DNA from: Conchocele bisecta
Lineage: Eukaryota > Mollusca > Bivalvia > Lucinida > Thyasiridae
Reading direction: 5' to 3'
Assembly: GCA_029237695.1 (NCBI GenBank)
Contig: CM055275.1
Coordinates: forward strand, 86,850,433-86,914,432
DNA: 64,000 nt
In this document: one piece after another, positions 47,048-55,137 of the stretch
Layout of the letters: every line of letters starts with the position of its first letter
How positions within the stretch are numbered: position 1 is the first letter of the stretch
Program-made: the position numbers and the translations under genes
The notes under the pieces: model-generated
The model's input: the letters and a program-made list of their open reading frames with translations, nothing else
Databases searched by the model: none
Told to the model about the DNA's origin: nothing

Positions 47048-47157
47048 TTTTCAATAATATTGATAATTCTATTACGAACATGCCGTTTTGTTTAATTAAT
47101 TGGAAATTTCGAGAACGACCGAAATCGGGTAATAGTTATTCAACATTTCTCGCTCGA

Positions 47158-47797
47158 TCATCGAGAATAGAGACCGTAAATTCGTGGATATGTCCCGATT
47201 CCAAAAACTTTCATCTCGGGGCATGGGAAGTCTAAGGTCACCGTATCCCCAAAGAAACAGTCGCTGGCTTGCACGGTTTTCAGTAATGTGCTGGGGGATC
47301 CGTCTACCGTGTTGTACGATGTGTTCACCCGATCCAGGTGCACCCTGAGATATTTCGTGAAGGCGAAGTCCACCGGGTTATCACCGACGTACTCACCCGG
47401 GGTAAACACTCCTTTATTTAGAGGAGTATGTCTCTCTAAAAACCGAGTTGAATACCCAACCCCGGGGAGACCACTACCTTATTATCAGGGCTGATGGTCA
47501 TTGTTGCGAGCCCGGTAGCCTTCGATACTGTGAGGTTGATTATACCGTCAAGCTCTGAGTTGACAAAATCGTTGAGCTGTCTTATTCCCCACAGTCCCGT
47601 GAGGCAGCTTTAAACAACCGAATTGTTGTTCCATACCTTCAGCATAGTAAATAAAACCCTTCGCTCTTCCCCACATTCTGCCATCCAACCGTGAAGGTGA
47701 TTGATCTGAGGCCCACCCGGCGTTTTCCGCAGCAGTTGTCGATTGACTTCTGAAGTTCACAACTCTCTTTTTGAACATTAGTGATAGTAGCAAACAT
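47158..47797 (-). pseudogene. Penton-like minor capsid protein, multiply frameshifted
   Basis: The best preserved part is the C-terminal segment at 47409-47158, with LRVHLDRVNTSYNTVDGSPS and then FGDTVTLDF. This matches the strand-rich end of the single-jelly-roll penton proteins of Polintons, which sit at capsid vertices. The N-terminus reads MFATITNVQKES from 47797, and a middle block contains KGFIYYAEGMEQQFG. The frame changes at least three times, near 47700, 47590 and 47440, so no full product can be made. The start codon lies 14 bp from that of the divergent 498-residue gene, implying a shared promoter. Confidence 0.7.
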
Positions 47798-47811
47798 AAT
47801 AATATCTTTCA
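47798..47811. promoter_or_regulatory. 14-bp divergent start region
   Basis: AATAATATCTTTCA separates the ATG of the minus-strand penton-like gene from the ATG of the plus-strand 498-residue gene. Any promoter elements must overlap the coding starts. Confidence 0.45.
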
Positions 47812-49308
47812 ATGGATACCAAGACATTTAGCTTTAATTCAAATGCAAAGTACGCGGTCGGCGGTAAATACACGCAAAAAAACGTTGTTAACCACCTTGT
47901 ACACCCAACCATAACAGTTAGACCGGAAAGTGGCTTTGCCACCAATTTCCCTAACAAGTTTGAGAAATATGTAGTTCCAAAGACTACTAGTGAAGATGTA
48001 ATACTAAGATGGGATTTTTCCCATATGAACTTCTGGCAGAACAAGCTAAATTTCGCTGTATGGTGCGCAACGGCCGGATGTGGAGTTTCGCATCAAGACC
48101 ATCTGAGATCCAAGAATGTCATGCTCCGAAGTGTCTACAACTTTCACGTGTATTACACCATTAGGAGGATTCTCAAAGAACTAGGTATTCCACTACCTCA
48201 AGACGACGGCTGGGATCCCATTTCCAGCGCATACGACCGTAAGGCGTTCGAAAGATTGTGTAACGAATTTGGAGTACCAAAAGACGCGGAATGGAGACAG
48301 AAAGTATACACCCCAACCAACAGTTTAGGGTTAGTTCACCTTAAAGGCTTAGTTAGTGGTGAGCATCTTCATAAAGTTCCCGCATTTTTCTCAGGGTTGT
48401 GGAGTGCTCGCGGAGCTACCCCACCACCAATTAGAAAAATAGCAACATGGACTAAATATAAGTATAAATTGAATAAGATGACGTTCGGTGATGAAGTGCT
48501 TGGTGGGCTTGCGTGTAGAGACGGTTATTGTCATTGGCTACCTACTAAAGTAGCCCACGTGGAATACCTAGACCTGGGTGATACTCCACAGATGCGAAAT
48601 GCGTGGAACACATTTATGTTAGATAAAAGCACTGGATTTACGCAGGGTGGGGTTATTCGCCTAAACGAATCCATTCGCATATACGTATGGGCAATCCTCG
48701 CATCACAGAAGCAAACGCGCAGCGCTATACTGGGTACGGGAACGGCCTTTGACACACAAAAACAGTTCTTGGCACTTGTCGAGGACGCCATCTCAGCTAA
48801 GGTGGACCTCCAGAAGGCGATCCAGAATTATCAAGACGTTTTGCAGACTGCCCGCACACCGGTAGACTACGCATTTGGAATAGGTCTTTATATGGCGCCG
48901 AGCAATATGATACTACGAGACGACCCGGTTGACGGTTACAATAATCAGATCGTAGTCGCAAAATCCACCAATCAAAAAATCGGACGCAACGGAAACGTGA
49001 ACACGGGTATCATCAAACTCCCCCCCCCCCAAGACGGTCGGGAGCGGAGTTGTAAGTGGAACCTATTACGTAAAACACCCAAAACACAAAATGGATACAC
49101 CTCCCTCAACACAATTGGGATTGAAGTTGAACCCAATAACCCCAATTCACAAATTGGATGCACCATCGAGTTCCCCCAATCCAACAATGTTGAAATTGGA
49201 ACAGGAGCGGAAAAACAAATCGAGAGTGAAAGCACAACCCACGAGGAGGAGAAATTAGGGCTCGTCGTCACCCTCGTGGTGATCGGATTACTCGCGCTTT
49301 GGTTTTAG
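47812..49308 (+). CDS. Conserved Polinton structural protein with C-terminal TM
   Basis: 498 residues, intact. The N-terminal half contains FSHMNFWQNKLNFAVWCATA followed by GCGVSHQDHL, then YNFHVYYTIRRILKELG and RKAFERLCNEFGVP. I recognise this block from hypothetical proteins of metazoan Polintons. A low-complexity region at about residues 400-470 is rich in NPNSQIG-type sequence, which is encoded by the element's palindromic motifs. The last ~20 residues (LGLVVTLVVIGLLALWF) form a membrane anchor. It is likely a tail-anchored virion or assembly protein; the biochemical role is unknown. The 3' end overlaps, tail to tail, the minus-strand gene ending at 49288. Confidence 0.7.
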   Translation: MDTKTFSFNSNAKYAVGGKYTQKNVVNHLVHPTITVRPESGFATNFPNKFEKYVVPKTTSEDVILRWDFSHMNFWQNKLNFAVWCATAGCGVSHQDHLRSKNVMLRSVYNFHVYYTIRRILKELGIPLPQDDGWDPISSAYDRKAFERLCNEFGVPKDAEWRQKVYTPTNSLGLVHLKGLVSGEHLHKVPAFFSGLWSARGATPPPIRKIATWTKYKYKLNKMTFGDEVLGGLACRDGYCHWLPTKVAHVEYLDLGDTPQMRNAWNTFMLDKSTGFTQGGVIRLNESIRIYVWAILASQKQTRSAILGTGTAFDTQKQFLALVEDAISAKVDLQKAIQNYQDVLQTARTPVDYAFGIGLYMAPSNMILRDDPVDGYNNQIVVAKSTNQKIGRNGNVNTGIIKLPPPQDGRERSCKWNLLRKTPKTQNGYTSLNTIGIEVEPNNPNSQIGCTIEFPQSNNVEIGTGAEKQIESESTTHEEEKLGLVVTLVVIGLLALWF

Positions 49309-50601
49309 GAACTCTCGAGAGAATAAAAGTAAGAGACCTGCGATCGCCACGATTAAAGCCCAAGTATTTTTACCGAGCCATCCGACCGTTTTTGCTAATA
49401 TAGATAGCAAGAAGGAGACGAGACCTCCGATCAACCCAGGCAGCGCGGCAGCCGCCTTTCCGGCAATATTTTAGCCAGGAGACTGGCGAGGGCTTTTAGT
49501 TGTTTCTTTACCCACTCCTTGGCTCCACCGGATGGCGCGGGTGCTGGCGCGGGTGGTGGAGTGGGTGCAGTCGCACCGCCAGTGAAAGCTAGAACTATAG
49601 TAGATATAGTCATACCGAGAGCCGCGAGGATGCTTGCTATCGTGATGCCCTGCTCTCTGAACAGAGTGCGAAGACGCTCACCGAGTGTCGTGTCCTCATG
49701 CAGAACCCTCGAGATTGTTTCGCGGATCCGACTTATTTGTGTGCGGATAGCCTCACGGCAAGACGATGCAGCCTGAAAGCGAGCTTCTCTTTCGTCCCGC
49801 AACGACCGCAGGCGTTCGGTGATCCGCTCGGTAGATTCTCTATCGCCACCGGCTTCCTCCAGTTTTCTTTCTTCTAGCGCGATATGTTCATCCAACGACG
49901 AGAGTTTGGAGAGGTTAAGGACCAGTTCGCCCCAGACCGTTTGCAGAGCCTTATCCAGTCCAGGAGTTCGCGAAGAGGTAACGGTGGGTCATCATTAGAC
50001 CCATGGTCGAGGTTGACTATTTCGTTTTCGCTGAACGTGGTCTCCATCGTGTTAATAGCATCGGTGGCTACTTGAGGGACCTCTATGAGCTCGACCGTTT
50101 CTATCGCGGAGGCCGTTTTCGCCATCGCTTCGTCTGTAAACTGTAGGGCCTCTACAGCGCGGGTAGGCATAATTGGTTTACCCCTCTTCCAATCTGGGAA
50201 TCCGAGTTCGTTGCTTATGAGTTGGCCACCGCCCGGGTTTCCGGCAATGGTGCTCAGCACTAGGGGTTTACCGGTCATCGTGTTGACTATTGGGAGATTT
50301 GATGCCTCTTTTAGTCGTAATCTACCGTTCAGATCAAATTTGAACTTGGAGTAGTCGCGACCGACAGATGGAACCAGACCTTTTTCTGCCAAACTGTTGT
50401 AGTAGTCGTTTACAGCTCCCTCGAGTAATTCCCGACTTTGACTAGTGGTAGCGCCACCTAATCCCCCCAATTGCGATTGGATTGGAACTGGAGTCTCTAT
50501 GAAGGGCGTTTCGTCATCGTTATCATCATCTATGTCATCATCATCCGCATCGACGTAATCGTCTCAGCCGATTTCATCCATGTCAATATCGTAATCAGCC
50601 A
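49288..50601 (-). pseudogene. Polinton virion membrane protein, one stop and two frameshifts
   Basis: Reads right to left from MADYDIDMDEIG at 50601. An in-frame TGA at about 50563-50565 breaks the acidic N-terminus (runs of D). A long soluble part follows (SRELLEGAVNDYYNSLAEKG ... ). A coiled-coil region (EERKLEEAGGDRESTERITE) leads to a first hydrophobic helix (ITIASILAALGMTISTIVLA), then a P/A-rich linker, KEWVKKQLKALASLL, and two further hydrophobic stretches near the end. Frame changes occur near 49960 and 49465. The K-W-x-K-K-x-L-K-A-L block between TM segments is a family signature I know from Polinton hypothetical membrane proteins. Probably a virion-core or inner-membrane protein; function not established. 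Confidence 0.65.
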
Positions 50602-50673
50602 TCTTTATAATTTTCTTAAAATTAATTATGTATTAAAGACAAAACCATACGGGTTTAATAGTTTAACTAAATT
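50602..50673. promoter_or_regulatory. Bidirectional AT-rich promoter region
   Basis: 72 bp between two divergent ATGs (50601 minus, 50674 plus). Contains ATTTTCTTAAAATTAATTA, the inverse of the AATTAATTTTAAGAAAAT motif before 52839. Regulatory function is inferred. Confidence 0.5.
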
Positions 50674-51981
50674 ATGTCTTCGAGTCAATACGGTCGCAAA
50701 CTCAATCCATACCGCAGACTGTGTGAGCCCCTTGGGGCGAACGGCGTGAGACAGAGTGTCGTTATTACGAACAACCCATCGACGATCGACCAGAACCGGC
50801 AACTGTTAGTCCGCTTCCCCAACCTCGGAGCTAGCGACGTCATTGTGCCGGGGACTGTTCGCCTCGCTTTCACTATTTCGCTGACGTCGACGGACGCGGA
50901 CCGAACCGTCGTTCAGAACCTGGGTCGCGCCATCGTCAAGAAGACTATGATAAAGATTTCTGGTAATGAGGTGATGTCGATCGACGACAGCGACGTCTAC
51001 CATTGTTATCAGGACCTGTGGAAGACGGCGCAAGAGCGCGAAAACGCTGTCTATCAGGGTATTGACACCAGCAAAAATAAGAACGTAACCAAACTTAGAA
51101 TCGGGGCTGGTAACAAGGCAGATAACAACGCGAGCGACAACGCGAGCGACAACGCGGTCGCAGGCGCTTACGGCAACCGCTTCTACATCCCGCTCGACTT
51201 CGAGTTGCTGGAGAGTCACATGCCCTACTATCAGATTGCTTTGGCTGACCGCCTTGAATACGAACTAACGTTCAACGACTATGGCCGAGTTATCATAGCC
51301 ACCGACATAACATCGACGTATACGATCGATAATGTGTCGCTGGAGTATGACATGGTCACGATGCCCGAACTCGCGCGATTGATCAGAACCCAGTACGCCG
51401 GGCGCGTTGCCATACTTTACGACCGAGTTCTTCGCCACCTCAAGATGACGAAAGACAAAAGCGACACATTGTGTAATATTAATGTCAACGTACCCGCCCG
51501 CTCGATGAAAGGTATACTGATGTTGTTCGAGGATGCTCGGTTCGCGCTCGGTGCTAGAAAAATCGAAAAATTCTATAACCCCAAAATCACGAAGGTAGAG
51601 GTGACGATCGAGGGAGTCCCCAATCAACTCTACAGCGCGGGTCTTCGCGCGCACCAGCAGTGTGATGAAGTAAGAAAGCAGTTTGCTGCCGGCTCTAAGC
51701 GCTCTCCGGAGGTTGCAGCAGTTGCCAAAGACCTGCATCTCTCGGCCGTCTCCATCGCGGAGTTCCTGAATACCAAATACGCGTTATGGATAGACATGCG
51801 AGCCAACGACGATGACCAAATACACGGTAGCGGACGCCAAGTTGAGAACGCTAGTGAGGATGTGACGATCCAGATAACCAAAGAGGCGGACGGAGCCGGG
51901 CCATTGAACGTGTACTTATATATAATTACAGACGCACAACTCAACATGGAAGATGGCCGATACGTCTCAGCACTCTACTGA
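50674..51981 (+). CDS. MCP: Major capsid protein, double jelly-roll (hexon-like)
   Basis: 435 residues, intact. The N-terminal jelly roll includes VIVPGTVRLAFTISL and later FYIPLDFELLESHMPYY with ELTF, a pattern diagnostic for Polinton/adintovirus hexons. The second jelly roll follows from about residue 240, with alternating strands such as SMKGILMLFEDARFALG. The C-terminus ends VYLYIITDAQLNMEDGRYVS, close to the ending of related capsid proteins. Trimers of this protein form the facets of an icosahedral capsid. It contains a direct repeat DNASDNASDNA near residues 150-160. It is slightly shorter than most family members (often 500 or more residues), so a loop may be shortened. The start is the first ATG after the bidirectional AT-rich spacer. 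The last 29 bp overlap the start of the ATPase frame. Confidence 0.85.
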   Translation: MSSSQYGRKLNPYRRLCEPLGANGVRQSVVITNNPSTIDQNRQLLVRFPNLGASDVIVPGTVRLAFTISLTSTDADRTVVQNLGRAIVKKTMIKISGNEVMSIDDSDVYHCYQDLWKTAQERENAVYQGIDTSKNKNVTKLRIGAGNKADNNASDNASDNAVAGAYGNRFYIPLDFELLESHMPYYQIALADRLEYELTFNDYGRVIIATDITSTYTIDNVSLEYDMVTMPELARLIRTQYAGRVAILYDRVLRHLKMTKDKSDTLCNINVNVPARSMKGILMLFEDARFALGARKIEKFYNPKITKVEVTIEGVPNQLYSAGLRAHQQCDEVRKQFAAGSKRSPEVAAVAKDLHLSAVSIAEFLNTKYALWIDMRANDDDQIHGSGRQVENASEDVTIQITKEADGAGPLNVYLYIITDAQLNMEDGRYVSALY

Positions 51982-52630
51982 TTTAATTAATAATTTTGAA
52001 AAAAATAAGAAAATTAGCAATCAATACCAATTCACGATTGGAGATGCCCACTCTGCCATAATATGTGGGTAGACAGGTTGTGGAAAAACGGTGTTCATCC
52101 TCGACTTGCTCGAGGGGTCCTACCGCGATGCCTTTCGTCACATTGTGATCCTGTGTCCCACTGTGCGGCACAACAATACTTATCAGCGGCGCCCGTGGAT
52201 ACGGACCAACCCTGAGGTATACGTTATTGACCCCGGTGATAGGCTTCACGATTGGTTGCGTGTCTTCTACCAAATACTACAGGGCGAGCCCACCCTATAC
52301 GTGATTGACGACTGCTCGGCCAAGGCGGCGATGACCAAAAAGAAGGACATGATCTCCGAGCTCGCATCTTCTGGCCGCCATGCTAGACAAAGCGTATGGA
52401 TCTCCACTCAAAAGTACAACGCCGTTCTCAAGGATCTGCGCGAGCAAACGAAATGGGTCGCCCACTTTCACTGCAAGGACCGAGACTCATTCGATGACTG
52501 TCTTCGAGAGAATGACGTTATCCCAACCCGCGAGGAGCGCCTGGAGGTTCGACAGATGCTTTCCGAAACTAAGCACGCCAAGCTTTTGTTAAAGACTGAT
52601 CAACATACTGCTTATAAAGTTATCAATTAA
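51953..52630 (+). pseudogene. FtsK/HerA-type packaging ATPase with in-frame TAG in Walker A
   Basis: The frame opens at the ATG 51953 (MADTSQHSTDL) and runs through FTIGDAHSAIICG. It meets TAG at 52070-52072 and continues as TGCGKTVFILDLLEG. The stop falls inside the phosphate-binding P-loop. Downstream the frame is open to 52630 and shows a Walker B-like strand (TLYVIDDCSAK). Next come an arginine/sensor region (SSGRHARQSVWISTQKYNAV) and the C-terminal block KLLLKTDQHTAYKVIN. The family pumps viral DNA into capsids. The gene starts 29 bp before the capsid gene ends. Initiation at GTG 52091 would omit the P-loop, so a functional product would need suppression of the TAG. Read-through, base-calling error and decay cannot be separated from the sequence alone. 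Confidence 0.85.
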
Positions 52631-52654
52631 TTAACGCTCGTTAGTAACTGCCGA

Positions 52655-52742
52655 GTAAATGCTTAACAATGCTGAACAATGCTGAACAATGCTTAGCAAT
52701 TGCTGAACAATGCTGACAAATGCGTAACAAATGTTGAACATA
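52655..52742. repeat. Short tandem repeat TGCTGAACAA in Polinton spacer
   Basis: About six imperfect ~11-bp units between the ATPase and the next gene. No gene in the 208-bp spacer. Confidence 0.75.
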
Positions 52743-52810
52743 ACGGTGATCATAAGTATCGGGTGGTGCGCTTGGCAATATGTTAAAGTGATGAGACTTG
52801 TTAGAATAGT

Positions 52811-52838
52811 TAAATTAATTTTAAGAAAATTAGCAATA
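52811..52838 (+). promoter_or_regulatory. AATTAATTTTAAGAAAAT motif before a start codon
   Basis: The motif sits about 10-25 bp upstream of the ATG at 52839. Related AT-rich blocks precede or separate other element genes (50615-50632, 51983-52015, 54706-54740). Candidate promoter element, inferred from recurrence. Confidence 0.45.
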
Positions 52839-53534
52839 ATGAACTGCGATGAACTTCTCGATCAGCTAATGGAAGAAACCTCAACTCCGACTGCCAACAC
52901 GGTATCTTTCCTGAAAGATAATGAAACATCAACTCCGACAGAGCAATCGGGTTCGATTGGGTTGAGTGCAACGACTCCGAATGAAAATGAAAATGCGGCG
53001 CGACTAGAGCGGCTAGCTGCGCTGATTGCTGGGGGACAATCGGAGCATTATCTCGGTAGGCGTCTCTCAGTTTTTCAGGTGGATAAGATGTCAGATGCGG
53101 AGATCAATAAAATGCATGCGCGATACGAATCTAGGTTAGGTGCGGAGATGACAAAAATTCTTGGATCGGCGGCTATTCATTTGTACGCAACCGCCGTTAG
53201 TATACTTCTCCCTATACCAAACACCGCGGGATTGATTGGCGATCTAGAGACTGACCCTTTTATAGGTCACACTCTTAGAACAGCCTGCTGCTCAATTTAT
53301 CACAAGTTTGGAATGTACTTAGCTCCGCTGACAACCGCGTTGACCACGGGTAAACAGTGTCAATTTGGACATATATGCCCACGAACTATAAGCCCTAATA
53401 TTAATATCATAAATGATGACACAAGACACACCTGCGAGAGTGACGGAACAGCAATCCCCGATTACACCTCCAATAACGTTGGGGATTGGTCCAACCCAAT
53501 CGAACCCGATTGCAGCACTTCCAACTCCGATTGA
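52839..53534 (+). CDS. Conserved Polinton protein (LYATAVS...DPFIGHTL family)
   Basis: 231 residues from MNCDELLDQLME. An upstream frame to 52731 exists, but the ATG at 52839 follows the AT-rich motif and is preferred. A T/S-rich linker is followed by the conserved core: RYESRLGAEMTKILGSAAIH, LYATAVSILLPIPN, DPFIGHTLRTACCSIYHKFG and MYLAPLTTALTTGKQCQFGH. I recognise this core from hypothetical proteins in other metazoan Polintons. It is helical and partly hydrophobic, and may be a capsid-associated protein. After about residue 190 the frame becomes low-complexity and overlaps the next gene, so the natural C-terminus may lie in the other frame, which would imply a frameshift near 53400. Confidence 0.6.
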   Translation: MNCDELLDQLMEETSTPTANTVSFLKDNETSTPTEQSGSIGLSATTPNENENAARLERLAALIAGGQSEHYLGRRLSVFQVDKMSDAEINKMHARYESRLGAEMTKILGSAAIHLYATAVSILLPIPNTAGLIGDLETDPFIGHTLRTACCSIYHKFGMYLAPLTTALTTGKQCQFGHICPRTISPNINIINDDTRHTCESDGTAIPDYTSNNVGDWSNPIEPDCSTSNSD

Positions 53535-53721
53535 TCCTCCAACCCATTCGCGATTGGAGTTGGGGGTTGCACGACATAAAAACACAAAAAGGCAGGCAGC
53601 TGGGAGGGCGGCTGCTGCCACCCGAAAAGTTAAACAAGATAAAATACTCGCCGAGCTTCGAGAGGCTAAACAGTCGTTGCAATCGGGGACGGAGACAGCA
53701 AAACATCTGAAGACAGAGTAA
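53413..53721 (+). CDS. Small basic Polinton protein (RQAAGRAAAATRK)
   Basis: 102 residues. The first 55 are a P/T/I-rich linker encoded by clustered palindromic motifs. The last 45 are lysine/arginine-rich and helical (ARHKNTKRQAAGRAAAATRK ... KILAELREAKQSLQ). It could be a DNA- or core-binding tail. It starts at ATG 53413 inside the previous gene in another frame. It may be a separate gene or the displaced C-terminus of that gene. Confidence 0.5.
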   Translation: MMTQDTPARVTEQQSPITPPITLGIGPTQSNPIAALPTPIDPPTHSRLELGVARHKNTKRQAAGRAAAATRKVKQDKILAELREAKQSLQSGTETAKHLKTE

Positions 53722-53723
53722 TC

Positions 53724-54015
53724 ATGTTCAACAGTGTTGAGTGCAACAACACCCCCAATTCACGAATTGGAAGCACACTCAACACCCAATCGAGGTTGGA
53801 CGAATCCGATTGAACCCCAATTCACGAATTGGAGTTGGGTTGTTGGTGGTGGTCTGGCAGTTGTTGGTGCCCTGTGCGTGTGGAAATACCCCCTATTACA
53901 CCAATCCTTATCGAAAAAACAACCAGCCAGTGTTCAGAAGAAAGTTCCGAAACATCAATCGCGATTGGATGCGCCCCATTTAAACATTGATCGCGATCCT
54001 TTTTATATGCAATAA
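53724..54015 (+). CDS. Small single-pass membrane protein of the Polinton
   Basis: About 93 residues in the longest frame. One TM helix (VVGGGLAVVGALCVWKYPLL), then a basic tail ending DPFYMQ. The only nearby ATG (53724) is in a different frame from the TM part; the main frame has only a GTG at 53734. The 5' end is therefore probably frameshifted within the palindrome-rich stretch 53745-53840. It sits in a run of small membrane-protein genes, all on the plus strand. Confidence 0.5.
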
Positions 54016-54030
54016 TTATAGTTATCAATA

Positions 54031-54264
54031 ATGGCTGAAAAAGAAGGTAAAATGATAGTGAAAGCGCTTTATAACACCATGGTGATATTGGGTTTCAGCA
54101 TCGGGTATGCTCGACTAGGAAAGATGGCCTTCGGATGGCCCGCTCCCAAATTGGACATGACTGTGAGAGACGTAGGGCTCATGACCTTAGATGTAGTGGC
54201 CGCAATTTCGACCCCAGATTATCTAATTAAAGTTGGAATTCTACCCGATAATATATGGAAATAA
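54031..54264 (+). CDS. Small hydrophobic Polinton protein
   Basis: 77 residues, intact. A first hydrophobic helix (TMVILGFSIGYARLGKMAF), a second amphipathic region (DVGLMTLDVVAAIST) and the end DYLIKVGILPDNI. The GYARLGK and LP-N ends resemble small membrane proteins found beside the next gene in other Polintons. The preceding TTATCAATAATG resembles other start contexts in the element. The stop codon TAA is followed immediately by the ATG of the next gene. Confidence 0.6.
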   Translation: MAEKEGKMIVKALYNTMVILGFSIGYARLGKMAFGWPAPKLDMTVRDVGLMTLDVVAAISTPDYLIKVGILPDNIWK

Positions 54265-54706
54265 ATGGCTTCGATCGGAATAATGATAGGTGGTGCGCTT
54301 GTAAACGCATTGGCGTTCAGCGGTAGCAACTTTATATTCTCGAAAATGAGAAGCTCGAACGTGGATGAGGAGCGCAAGCGTCACGATTTAGCTGTAGAAC
54401 AACTCAATAGCGCAAAGGAAGCGTGGTCGAAAAAACGAACCACCCATCTGGACTGGGTCAATGAAGAGCTTCGCCGCGAGAATCACGCCGCGCAAACGTT
54501 CCAGAACGTTGAAGAAGCCAACCGTGAGTACGTGCAGGCATATCCACAGAAAAGTCTCGCGCCGCTGGATCGCGAGCCCCAACTTTCAGATTTCTATGTA
54601 CCGTCAGAGCCCCAAAAAAGATCGCGAGATCGCGTTCATCGTCGTGGGAATGGGTGTGGTGGGGCTCGTCGGCTACTATATTCAATCGAGATTTCAAATT
54701 AATTAA
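54265..54706 (+). pseudogene. Conserved Polinton protein (IGGALVNALAFSGSNF), late frameshift
   Basis: N-terminal hydrophobic signature MASIGIMIGGALVNALAFSG followed by SNFIFSKM. A coiled charged middle follows (HDLAVEQLNSAKEAWSKK) with WVNEELRRENHAAQTFQNVE. Then comes LSDFYVPSE. Near an A-run at about 54613-54620 the frame changes, so the C-terminal hydrophobic helix (FIVVGMGVVGLVGYYI) lies in a different frame ending at 54706. The family is a conserved hypothetical of metazoan Polintons with a TM at each end. Only one base is out of place, at a homopolymer, so an assembly error is possible. Confidence 0.65.
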
Positions 54707-54768
54707 TAATTTTTACAAAATTAATAATTATTTTAGATAATTTTTTATATAAATATATATATAGAACG
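54707..54768 (+). promoter_or_regulatory. AT-rich start region with TATATA
   Basis: Almost pure A/T, including TTAATTAATAATTTTTAC and TATAAATATATATATAG just before the ATG at 54769. Probable promoter of the downstream small gene and integrase; inferred. Confidence 0.5.
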
Positions 54769-55137
54769 ATGTCAGTTGACGAACTTTATTTTGCTATGAT
54801 TGATGTAGGCTACACTGCCCTTAAGCACCGTATAGCTGGTGCAAAGGGTATGATTCGTCTGGCCCGAGATTCTCTCTAGACGTGGCGGGAGGATGAAAAA
54901 GCGGCCACCCTTTTCGCAAAGGGAATGTTAGATTCCTCCGAATTAGATTCCTCCGAATTAGATTCCTCCGAGTTAGATTTTCCCAAGTTCCTTCAGAACA
55001 TAACCCCCAATCGCAATTGTACTTCCAACAAAGGTTTATTATTAACGACGCAGTTACCGGACGATCTGGCGAGGGCATGTTGGAGATTGTGCGATATATT
55101 AGAATACATCACATACGATGAACACGCTCAAACTTAA
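54769..55137 (+). pseudogene. Small Polinton gene with in-frame TAG
   Basis: Frame from MSVDELYFAMIDVGYTAL is interrupted by TAG at 54877-54879 and otherwise open to TAA at 55137. It contains three tandem 15-bp repeats (GATTCCTCCGAATTA) encoding LDSSE three times, followed by FPKFLQNITPNR and an amphipathic end. The last 20 bp overlap the integrase start. I do not recognise the protein. Same type of lesion (TAG) as in the ATPase. Confidence 0.5.

Noticed and set aside
50806..51738. Minus-strand frames of 137 and 157 codons
   Set aside because: Antisense shadows of the major capsid gene.
52070..54879. Reassignment of TAG to a sense codon in the element
   Set aside because: Intact genes in the same element end in TAG (49306-49308 and the integrase), and a TGA lesion also exists, so decay or sequence error is simpler.
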